Positions 28,901 to 38,208 of a stretch of DNA of 64,000 nt are shown piece after piece. Position 1 is the stretch's first letter. Every line of letters starts with the position of its first letter. A program made the position numbers and the translations under genes. The stretch is taken from positions 8,059,638 through 8,123,637 of the forward strand of contig NC_134283.1 of assembly GCF_949628215.1 (NCBI RefSeq), written 5' to 3'. The notes under the pieces are model-generated. The model had not been told where the DNA came from. It made no database searches and was given only the letters and a program-made list of their open reading frames with translations. Origin of the DNA: Phalacrocorax aristotelis (taxonomy: Eukaryota > Chordata > Aves > Suliformes > Phalacrocoracidae).

Positions 28901-30119
28901 AAGGCTCCAGCCACCACTAGCATTCTGACTGACATGGTTTATGAACACAACAAAGTCAGAAGAAAAACAGATTGTGGCTTAAAAAGAATATCTAAAGTTG
29001 GTTTTTTTTTTTTCCACACACTTGGAAATGTTAACTTGTTCCTCCTTAAGCACTTCAAATCCCTTTTTGCATGACCAACTTATTCTAAAAAATACTAATT
29101 AGTTAAGGTTTTTGACAATATTATACATGCAGAGTTCTCCTCTTTGCAACTTCCTCTGCAAGTTCTCCATTTAGTAGAAATGTTGGGAAACCAACTGTTA
29201 ACAGCTTTTTATTTTACCATTACATAATTCCTAAATTTCAACTTGCCTTACTGGAATTTCATGCCTGAAAATAATAGTTTAAACTCACAAATAAACAATT
29301 CTCCAAGTGAGTTCTGCATTGGGATGGAAGAGTATTTTAACTCATGTCTATTTGTTATTGAAACTATTCCTCCATACTAAATCTACTTTTGAGAGAATCA
29401 TGTTAAGGAGGAACAGAGGATTGTGGTAATGTTTCCCTTCTAGCCTTGAAAGACTATTTAAATCTTTTCTACAACACGATATAGGCCGAATTGGATAGTG
29501 TGTAGGGGGATTAACACGTGGTATCCACACACCAACCCATTCATCACACTCTAACCTTTCAAGCTGTTCAGCACCCTCTCCTCACACATTATAGCCAGAT
29601 TTTTCAGGGAGTAAAGGATAAGGAACCAGATGGAACCTGTGGGTTCTACATTTTCACTACTGAGGATTTATCTCTTCAACGGTTTTTAAACTTTCAAAGA
29701 TGGCAATCCTACATCTCCAAAACCATGTATACAGAAAGCTTTTGGTGGGTTCAGTTTATTAGGCATAGATCCATTAAAAATTAAGCTCTTTGCCCTGAGA
29801 GTTAAATTGAGAACCTTACATTAGGCAGACCTCTACACTTGTTGGCTGTGTTTAGCACGGAGAGAATTTGGCAATTTGCTCTTCTATAAAAAAATTCCTG
29901 TTATGATGGGTGGGGGAGCTGCCTTGAGCTAATCAGTAGAAGTGGGAACGTGAGTCAGCCAAAGCTGCACCTCTCCTGAAATAGGTATATCAGACTTCCA
30001 GTCTCTGCAGTTAAATCTTATTAAAACCTGAGAAATAAACTCGAGAAAACAACGAAACCCCCAAAAAACCCCTTTACTGAACATTAACTTCGGAAAACAA
30101 ACCTTTAGCTGCATGCCTA

Positions 30120-30690
30120 TGCAGAGTAGCCTGTTCCTGCAGCCGTGCTTCAGAGCAGCGTCCTGAGTAGGGCAGCGAGCCCTCCCCCAGGGGCGCAGGA
30201 GACACCAGCCTCCCTCCGAAACCCGCCTGCGAGGCTGCTCCGTTGTCAACAGCGGCAGGAGGTGCCCTGCTCGCTAACTGCCTGCAAGGGGACACCACCG
30301 CCCCCTCTCCTCCCACCACTCCAGGGCAAGGTAAGCGAGAGCTGCTTCCTCTTCTGCCAGCCTCGTCCTCCTCAGCAAACCACGAAAATATAAATGGTCC
30401 TCCGGCTACTACAGCCACAAACCTCACCTTACTCAACATCTCTTTCCATTCTGAAGACAATGCCTTGAGCTGTCTTTAAAAGGAAAGCCAAAACCCCCCC
30501 GGCGTGAGGCTTTTCCTTCCATCACCAGCCTGCATCCCTCTCACAAGATGGCGGTTCCCTCGTGCCGTGCAGGCGGTGGAGTAGACCAGCCCGCCCTTGG
30601 CCTGAGGCGGCCGCTGCTCCTCACAGCCAGGTGCTGCGCCCCGGGTGCGGTTGTTCCAACTGAAGAGGCTGTGCTGCAGAGATGAGAAAG
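30120..30690. promoter_or_regulatory. CpG-rich island, candidate promoter and first exon
   Basis: This is the only clearly GC- and CpG-rich stretch outside the retrovirus. On the plus strand a YY1-type element (CAAGATGGCGG, 30545-30555) lies at an ATG. Strong donor-like sites follow CAAG at 30331 (GTAAGC) and AAA at 30690 (GTAAGC). A pyrimidine tract ending in CAG at 30528 would make a plausible acceptor for a ~198-base first intron. On the minus strand a strong donor (AAG|GTGAGG) lies at 30427-30428. A TATAAAT sequence is at about 30389. These signals suggest a promoter, possibly bidirectional. I cannot name the gene, and no following exon is recognised in the window. Confidence 0.5.
30548..30685 (+). 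CDS. Small ATG-started frame at the YY1-type element (hypothetical)
   Basis: The ATG inside the YY1-type element opens a 45-codon frame ending in TGA. Its first half is rich in Ala, Leu, Arg and Cys with few acidic residues, loosely like a mitochondrial presequence. Placing the start codon inside a YY1 site is a known arrangement in some housekeeping promoters. The frame stops 4 bases before a donor-like site at 30690, so if the transcript is spliced there this would be an upstream frame or 5' UTR rather than a first coding exon. I recognise no homologue. It may be coincidence. Confidence 0.2.
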   Translation: MAVPSCRAGGGVDQPALGLRRPLLLTARCCAPGAVVPTEEAVLQR

Positions 30691-33600
30691 TAAGCAAAGT
30701 CAACGCCATCAGAAAATGTAAATACAGCAGGGAGAGAGGTGAGTAGAGGGATTAAAGAATCATACCTGTACGGTTTTTGTCATTAATCCAGCAGTTATTC
30801 TGTGTAAATGAGCAGCGAGACTCCTTTTGAAGTGTGTATCCTACTAGGTTGTAAGGCCTGGGCCTCTCTTTCTTCCTGATCATATACGTAATTATTTTTG
30901 GCAGAATTACTTGGCTTTCATGAGGAAAGTAGAAAAATACATCTGAAGTAGGCTCCTATCCTTGGAGATGACCATTTGTATATTTGAGTAGACTCCAAAA
31001 CCTAACACTCCCTATAGTAATATGCATTAATTAGGGGCTCATGATCTCCCTATTTCTAATTTGTGTTCAGACATGATTTCAAGGTAAATGCTGTTTTACT
31101 CAGTCCTGCTCAAACTTGGTCCAGGTTAAGGTGCAACTTCAAGTTTAAAATAAAGAGAGAAGAATTTTGGAGCTCATTCCTCTCTAGGATCAACTGAGCA
31201 AGCTTTCAAGATCATGATTTTGGACTCACGGGGAATTTAGGTGCTTGAGTCCCCTTTATGAGTCTACATCTTTCTTAGAACCTGCCCCTGAGGCCCTCTA
31301 GTACAACAAGAGATTTACAATTCCTTGGGTGATATTGTTCATTTTGATCATAACTTCTTATGAGAGGGACCAGGGAGTTAACTGAGAAAAATTTTCCTTG
31401 TGGAAGAGAAATGTGAATTGTGAAACAAAATGGGTAGCCAGCTTTTTAATTTAAGCATAACTAATACTAAAGTGCTAAGTAGTGTTTGATTAATAAGAAA
31501 CAGACTCAACCAATTATAAGACATGGAGTAAATGTTCTTTCACTGATTCCCTCAACCAACTTGCTCACAGTGATTAATTGTAATAGCGTTTTACATGTAG
31601 ATGGATTTAAGCACGTGCATAATCTTATGAAAGATTGGCGTCTAAATCATGTCCAGAGGTCAAATTACTGTTCAGACTAATGATTCCCTACGTATTTGTT
31701 CAACTCCAGTTTATTGTGCCACTGCATCTAATGACAAGGGCTTAAATTTATATGTTAACAGCAAAAGCAAAGATTTTGAACAGAAACCTGTAGGAAGTAG
31801 CGTTTGTAGAGCTGCTGTGGACAGTCTTTATTTAAATAGATGGGTCAGTGACCTCCATCATCCTCGTATCTGTGCTCAGTGTTCCACTGTGCAGCACAAT
31901 CCCTTGATTGAGAAGAGCTATTAGGAAACTCAGCCGGCTGAAAAATCTGACCTGCTGAACACTCTTAGGTACTTTATAATCAAATAAATGATCACATATA
32001 TTCTCTGCTGACAGTTTATGGCTGTGATTGCAGAACTGCTGAATATTGTTAATGTGCCTACAGTTCTGTAATTAATTGTTTCTTCCGTTTCTGATTTACC
32101 TTCTTTAACAAGTTTATTTTACTTTAATATTTTTCAGGCCTGTAATCAACAGTACTCCAAGTTTCTCCCATAATATTGTCACAGACTTCCCTTGATAAGC
32201 TTGTTTTTAGCATTTGTAGCTCATATGTTGCATTTGGGACTTTTTTTTAATTTATTCTGGATTGTCATAGATGGGTTCAGAGTTCATCTTTCAGTTCATG
32301 CAGGGTTTCTCAAATACACATGAATCTAAAATAGGGTAATAGAGTATCTTTTTTAATGCTTACTTAAATATTGATTGCTTTTCTGTTCCTTTATTTGGTA
32401 ACAATATTTCAAAAAGCACATAATTCTCAGAACCATAAACCATAAATTTATTTCAAGTTGCTCCACCCTTTTGAGTTAGGCAAACTGTAGTTAGCCTGAA
32501 ACATAGATTTGCTGCTACGCTGTTTGCTACCCCCACGGTGTTATAGCAGACAAAAAAAAGTCACAAGCTATACTGTGGTGGAGGTAAAATGGCAACATTA
32601 GCTACTTAAGCAAAATGTGCTAGAATTGTGAATAAGGCTGAGCTATACCTTTGAGCTGTGTTTACCCTTTACCTTTGATGCAGCTAGGATAAGCAGAAAG
32701 ACTTGCTTTAAAAGACAGTCATTTGGCTTCCGTAGAGCAAAATGATTAAAGGTCTATTAAAAGCTCTGTTCTCTTCTTGTTGAACATTATGATTTACCAC
32801 TGGAAGGAGCTAGAGTAATGATGTTGAATTACTGAAGAAACCAGCATAGGGCCGGCAAAATGGTTAAATAATCTACGAGGAAAGGAAGAAGGGAATCAGA
32901 ATCTTACCTGAGCAAAAGAAAAAGGAGTCAGTTATTTTCTGAGATGCAGAGAGCTGTGGTTCTGATTTAAAAATCCTTACATATGAAAAAAGGATCGTGT
33001 GAAAAGCAAGTATAATTTTAAAATGGAAATTATTTTCTTCTTTTAAAAAATAAATTATGTGGGTGGAAACAGAAGGAAGTTAGCAGAAAGAAAAAGCCAC
33101 TCAGATAAAATAGATTGTCTGTCTCCTTTGTTAAGGCTACAAGGTCATATACAGGGACTGTTGCCTAAGTAATAAAGTGACTCACTTTATTAAGCAGATT
33201 TTTTAGTTTGTTTGTTTAAAACTCATCATTTTCATAGGGATGATCAAAATTGATCAGTAACTTGACAGAACTAGCCTTCTAGTCTGTCTGGGTTTTTTGG
33301 TTTTTTGTTTTGTTTTGTTTTTTAGGCTCTGTATGATGTAACAGAAATTCCAAGACAAATAACATTTAAACAGAATGAAAACTTTAACCTGCTTTGCTTA
33401 CAAAAAATGTAGGTTTATTTTATAATCCAGGGGAAGGTCAAATGGGGGTATGCATGCAGTTGGGGAATCTTAGAGGCTAGCAGGGTGTTTAATCTGTCTA
33501 TTTTATTGTAAAGTGCAGGAGATAACAGTTTATTTTAAACAGAGTGGTTTTGATACGCAACAGCCTGAAAATTCTGGATAGAGGAGCAGAGTCTAACATT

Positions 33601-36152
33601 TACAGCATGGAGAGTAGATTTGTTCTGACAAAACCTTCTTAGGTTCAGGCATTTTCCAAAAAGCAAGACGTGGCCCAGGAAATGCCACAGCCCAAGCTTA
33701 GCACAAGTCCTCAGCAAATTATAGCAGAAGACAGCTGGCCTGGTGCAAATATGGGCTGTAGATAAAGCCAAGAGTTGACTAAGTGGTGTTCCTAGTGTAG
33801 GCTTGTTCCAGCAACTTTTAAAATTGCTATCAGAACTCACGTTAGCTATATAATTAATGTCATCTTATATCTGTGTAAGGTAATGTACATACGTGATTTT
33901 AGATTAGGGTCTCAATCATGTAAGCCTTTTCTCACCAGAACTTGGTAGCCGACACATCCTTGTTGTGTCATGACTCATACTAATAGCATACATAAGCTTG
34001 ATAGCTCATTTGATGCCACGTTTCTTCTCATGTTGCTCCATCATAGCAGGTTTGGGTGGGTTTTTTTCAGCTGCTTTGGTTTGGGTTTTTTTCCCCCCAG
34101 AAAAATTGATATTTCTATAACCTGACTTTTAGCTATGGCTAAGAGAACCATGTAATGTCAAGAGCCAAGAAGACCCAAGATCAGCACATGCTTAATGAGC
34201 TCTTTAATTTTTGCTTGTATCTGTTATTAGGATAGCACAGTTCCTGGCTGTCGTCTTTGTTCTTGTTTATAGCATCCTTAGGCAAAAGACTGATGAAGAA
34301 TCAATCACCCAAACTGATTACCACCCTGTCTGGTCTCATTCAAGAACTACTGATGAGCTACGTACCTTTATCCCATCCTAATGTTCATTATTGATGTAGC
34401 AATAAAAGTTGCTTCACACTGAATGAGAAGTGGGTGGTGAAAAGAGTTTTATGCTTTGGTGAGGTTAACAGTTATTAAAAGACGAGAGAACCCTAGGTAA
34501 TGCCATATGATTCAATGAAAATATCTTCCTTTTCTCAAGAATGGTGCAGGATGCATAACCCACAGAATGCAGTGTCAAATCATCTCTTGATTTAAGAGTC
34601 TGAAGCAAGTCCTCTACACTGCAGTTCCCTGTTCCGTGTTTCATACTGCTCCTTGCAACAGTCTTTTTTCTGCCTTATATTCTATGTAGCTATTTGTGTC
34701 CCTACAGTGTAACCCACTATTTTCCCGTTGTGATTTCATTTACTTGCACACTATACAAACCCACCTCACCAGGGCAGCAGGAAGGCAGGCCCTTTGCATT
34801 TAAAAGCTCTGTTCCCACATCAGCCTGATACATCTGACACCAGTGTCTTCTGATTTACTCCCATTTCCTGTATCTTGACAGTTGCTCAAGCACTGCATTT
34901 TGTTGAAGTTGCTCTTTTAAATTAAAGTATTTCAGAGCTGTGACTGCTCTCCTGTCTTTTAAGAAAAAATTATTGCAATGGTTGGGATTATAGTGCTATG
35001 GCTCTTAACTAATGGCTCAGGAAAGAAACTCTTATATGTCTTTTGGTGTTTCATTTATTTATCTGTTTTAGGCTGACCCTTTTTCTAGCTCTGTAATTTT
35101 ACAGGGATAGCTAAGAATGTTCACCTGGAAAAGCTGCACCCAGCTTTTTTTAGACCGGTTTGGGCACAGGAGGGTGGTTGGGGAAGGGGTTTAAACAGGC
35201 ATGTTTGTTTCTGTAAGCCTCTCTTCTGGTAATCCTCCGTAACATTTGTCTCTACTTTCATGGAACAGAAAATTGAAGCTTTTGGTTGTAATAGTACAAT
35301 ACAGAATGTCTGAAAAATGTTGATTCAAAAATATAACCATTTTAGATTATGGAGTTCATCAAAAGATGGGTCAAAATTTACTGACAATAATATCGACCTG
35401 ATCACCTCTTCATGATTTAGTCTTTTCCCTGTAAGAGTAGCCACATGAAAGCCTTGCTAGCTCTTCTGTAGCCAAATCCTGCATTCTGTATGGTATATAA
35501 AGGCTATATAAATACAAAATCCTGTATATAGCTTATCTGGGACAGCGAGCTTCCTCAAGGACCATTAATAAGTCTGTAGGAACAATTCATTGTCTGAAAT
35601 TAAAAACAAACAAAAACCTTTTTAGCTAGGCCTACACTCAAGTTTTTAAATATTTTGGAAAATCAGAAGTTAACCACCTTCTCTTCCTTCTTTTAACTCA
35701 CTGGTTTGGTAGAATGCCTTTTTTTTTTTTAAATCAGCTTAAAATTATTTGCAACATTCAGTCTCTACTTGTAAGTAGTCGCTGGTCAGGATGGTGTTTT
35801 CCACAGAGTCTAGAAACTTAAAATTTATGCAGCCCCATCTATTAATGGATAAAAATTGCACTAAAGTTTTATTTATATGATAATACTATTTGATGCAGAA
35901 AGAGCAATAACTCACCAATGCATTTTTAAGCATTCATGCAAAGAAAAACAAGTAATATTTGTAAGACTGCAGAATTTGAGTTAATAATGAACCTCAATTT
36001 CAGTTCTACGTATGAAGATAGGTATTTAATGCTACTGCTGTAAGTGTGCATTTTATACCTGGACTTTTACTCCTGCATGCTGTTTCACAATCCATACTAG
36101 GCTTAACCAACAGAGATGATATTATGCCAAAGCTGCCTATGTTATGAGAAGT
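30691..36152. other. AT-rich noncoding DNA, no gene recognised
   Basis: No exon is recognised downstream of the CpG-rich island. Low-complexity TTTTG/TTTTT sequence lies at about 33294-33324 and a T-rich run at about 35720-35731. Open frames are short and scattered. Confidence 0.55.
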
Positions 36153-36734
36153 TGTCATGGTTTAACCCCTGCCGGCAACTAAGCACCACACAGCTGCTCG
36201 CTCGCTTCCCTCCCACCCCTGCTCCTCGTGGGATGGGGGAGAGAATCAGAAGAGTGAAAGTGAGAAAACTTGTAGGTTGAGATTAAAACAATAAGTAAAG
36301 CAAAAGCCGCACACACGCAAGCAAAGCAAAACAAGGAATCCATTCACTCCTTCCCATGGGCAGGCAGGTGTTCAGCCATCTCCAGGAAAGCAGGGCTCCA
36401 TCATGCGTAGCAGTTACTTGGAAAGACAAATGCCATCACTCCAAATGTGTCCCCCCTCTTCCATTCTTCTTCCCCCAGCTTTATACGGTGAACATGATGT
36501 CATATGGTGTGGAACATCCCTTGGGTCAGCTGTCCTGGCTGTGTCCCCTCCCAGTTTCTTCTGCACCCAGCAGAGCATGGCAAGCTGAGAAAGTCCTTGA
36601 CTAGTGTAAACACTGCTTAGCAACAACTGAAACATCTCTGTATAACCAACACTGTTTTTAGCACAAATCCAAAACACAGCCCCATACTAGTTACTGTGAA
36701 GAAAATTAACTCTATCCCAGCTGAAACCAGGACA
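36153..36734 (+). mobile_element. Solo LTR of a bird endogenous retrovirus
   Basis: The element begins TGTCATGGTTTAACCCC and ends CCCAGCTGAAACCAGGACA, giving TG...CA ends over 582 bp. Flanks GAAGT (36148-36152) and GAATT (36735-36739) match at 4 of 5 bases and may be a decayed target-site duplication. A TATA-like sequence (CTTTATACGG) sits near 36479. No primer binding site or internal retroviral sequence adjoins it, so it is a solo LTR left by LTR-LTR recombination. It shares its first two thirds with the minus-strand fragment at 9597-9986. It is unrelated in sequence to the provirus LTRs 567 bases downstream. Open frames within it are not genes. Confidence 0.85.
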
Positions 36735-37296
36735 GAATTATATGCATCTGTTCACAGTGATGTTGAATATGAAACTTCCTTCACTCGTAGAACTATTGAT
36801 AAATAGGCATGACTAACAGGTTAGTTCTGTAGACATCATCTGAAAAATGATGAGAGAAACAGAGTGTGTGGTAACAATACTAGAAATTTTTATTTTCTGT
36901 TCAAGTATCCAGAAAAAAAGAGGGAAAAAAAAGACATAGCTAAAGAAAATGAGTTATTCACCAAGAGAAGGTGCCATACGATTGACTGACTGTAGATTTA
37001 GCAAGACAGTTAAGAACAGAAGAACACACCATTTCAAAAAATTCCTAAGGCAAAGTGAACTGTTCCATTTTCAGGTGCATGTGGGAGAAAAGTATATGAA
37101 TAATTAATTTTATATAATATTTTTCCCATGCATTATTGAAAATATTAGTGCTGACTACAAATAATCACATGCTTTTTCCATTTTCCATTTTCATTTCCAG
37201 TTTTGTGATACACTTAATGTCTTCTGTTGATCTCATCAGCATAAAGACATCATATTGGATGTGTTTTACAGCTTACAGTATTTTTTTTGAAACTTG
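36735..37296. other. Noncoding spacer between two LTR elements
   Basis: About 560 bases of AT-rich sequence with no recognised feature, separating the solo LTR from the provirus. Confidence 0.7.
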
Positions 37297-37301
37297 AGAT
37301 G
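37297..37301. repeat. Target-site duplication, left copy (AGATG)
   Basis: AGATG immediately precedes the 5' LTR and is repeated exactly after the 3' LTR at 43850-43854. A 5-bp duplication fits ERV-L-type integration. The two copies fix both outer LTR boundaries. Confidence 0.85.
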
Positions 37302-37389
37302 TGTGCTGGTTTTGGCTGAGAAGGGGTTAATTCTCATCACTGTGGGGGGTCGGCTACCTTTCCAGCTTCCCATGCCCTGCTGAGTGACT

Positions 37390-37409
37390 GGGGGCTGGGA
37401 GGGGCGGGG
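37390..37409 (+). promoter_or_regulatory. G-quadruplex-capable GC-box cluster in U3
   Basis: Four G runs of 5, 3, 4 and 4 with loops of 2, 1 and 1 bases fit the canonical G-quadruplex pattern and also include Sp1-type GC boxes. The same block is intact in the 3' LTR at 43444-43463. Confidence 0.6.
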
Positions 37410-37438
37410 CCATGGTGGGGGCGGCTGACCCCGACTGG

Positions 37439-37489
37439 CCAATGGCAGGTTCATTCCATACCATGTGACACCATGACCAGCATATTAAG
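37439..37489 (+). promoter_or_regulatory. LTR core promoter: CCAAT box and TATA-like element
   Basis: CCAAT at 37439-37443 and TATTAAG at 37483-37489 are spaced as in a typical retroviral U3. The equivalent elements in the 3' LTR are at 43493-43497 and 43537-43543. Confidence 0.6.
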
Positions 37490-37690
37490 GGGGGGGCAGT
37501 TGCAGCTTGGGAGCGGCGTGGCGTCGGGTCGGTGGGCAGTGAGCGGCTGCGTCGCGTGGGGTTTGTTTCGGCGGTTCATTCCCCTCCCCCCTCCCTTCCC
37601 CTCTTCCCTTCCCCCCTCCCCCGGGGTTTTGCGCCTCTCGTTGTTCTCCTTTACATTGCATTTCTGTTGTTGTTTCTTTTAATTTTAATT

Positions 37691-37696
37691 ATTAAA
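37691..37696 (+). terminator. Polyadenylation signal ATTAAA in the 5' LTR
   Basis: ATTAAA lies about 180 bases after the inferred transcription start, followed by GT-rich sequence. The working copy for provirus transcripts would be the 3' LTR equivalent at 43739-43744. Confidence 0.55.
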
Positions 37697-37814
37697 CTGT
37701 TCTTATCCCAACCCACAAGCGTTACCCTTCTGATGCTCTCCCCCATCTACTGGTGGGGGAGTGAGCGAGCAACTGTGTGGGGCTGAGCTGCCAGCTAAAC
37801 CACAACAGTCTTTT

Positions 37815-37832
37815 TGGCGCCCAACGTGGGGC
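37815..37832 (+). other. Primer binding site for tRNA-Lys(CUU)
   Basis: TGGCGCCCAACGTGGGGC is complementary over 18 of 18 bases to the 3' end of vertebrate tRNA-Lys1,2 (CUU), including the CCA tail. It starts 7 bases after the LTR end, a longer gap than in most retroviruses. Spumaviruses and several other retroviruses use this primer, whereas mammalian ERV-L is named for a leucine tRNA. Confidence 0.9.
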
Positions 37833-37869
37833 TCAAGGGTTGGAGATAACAGCTGCTGGTCACAGCACC

Positions 37870-38208
37870 ATGTTGTCCTTTTTGCAGTTGATATTAAAGA
37901 TTGGTGTTGGTTTGTTTAGTCTGCTGGGTTCTGCTGTGATTAGTAACATTTTGCCTACGAGATTTGTTACACAAACACTCATTTTCAGCTTTATCTGGTA
38001 TTTGGGGTTTTTGCTGAATCCATTACTGTACTTCGGATACCACCTTGTTGAGGCAATTAGCAATTATACCTCCTCCTCGGAGAGATTTTATATGGAGGAA
38101 ATACAGAATAGTACCTTTGCAACTTTGTTCTATGATGTCTCTGCCTCTATTACAACAACCTTTTTGTATCTTGACATCCTTGGGTGGTTCAGGTACACTT
38201 ATTGTTAG
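37870..38208 (+). CDS. Leader-encoded hydrophobic membrane protein of the provirus
   Basis: The frame encodes 112 residues from an ATG with A at -3, only 37 bases past the primer binding site. I see a hydrophobic stretch at about residues 2-27, a second at about 35-57 rich in Phe, Leu, Trp and Tyr, a polar segment with two N-glycosylation sequons (NYT and NST), and a third hydrophobic stretch near the end. It therefore looks like a multi-pass membrane protein, with the sequons possibly on the lumenal side. The frame overlaps the following gag frame, open from 38175, in a different phase. That next frame also begins with a hydrophobic run, so the two may once have been one protein with a membrane-anchored N terminus, or may be joined by frameshifting. 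It does not resemble a typical matrix domain with an N-terminal myristoylation glycine. Function is unknown. Confidence 0.65.
   Translation: MLSFLQLILKIGVGLFSLLGSAVISNILPTRFVTQTLIFSFIWYLGFLLNPLLYFGYHLVEAISNYTSSSERFYMEEIQNSTFATLFYDVSASITTTFLYLDILGWFRYTYC

Larger units (their letters stand above)
20419..30119. other. AT-rich noncoding DNA, no gene recognised
   Basis: No host exon is recognised. The stretch contains a T22 run at 22888-22909, a GGT-rich run near 25052, a TA-rich stretch near 27614-27624, and the probable ancient repeat at 21540-21770. A TGCATGCATGCA palindrome lies near 23747. Open frames are short and featureless. Confidence 0.55.
37302..37807 (+). repeat. 5' LTR of the provirus
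   Basis: 506 bp, starting TGTGCTGG and ending ACA. U3 carries a G-rich block with GC boxes (37390-37409), a CCAAT box (37439-37443) and a TATA-like TATTAAG (37483-37489). Transcription would start near 37510. R contains a 44-base pyrimidine tract (37579-37622) and an ATTAAA polyadenylation signal (37691-37696). Compared with the 3' LTR it has three insertions (1, 6 and 6 bases) and about 19 substitutions. The end is set by alignment with the 3' LTR and by the AGATG duplication. Confidence 0.92.

Noticed and set aside
30074..30460. 128-codon minus-strand frame in the CpG-rich island
   Set aside because: It has no ATG at its start, crosses a strong donor-like site, and reads as GC-rich chance sequence.
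37473..37786. Open frames within the 5' LTR (and equivalents in the 3' LTR)
   Set aside because: They encode proline- and leucine-rich translations of the pyrimidine tract and are by-products of LTR composition.
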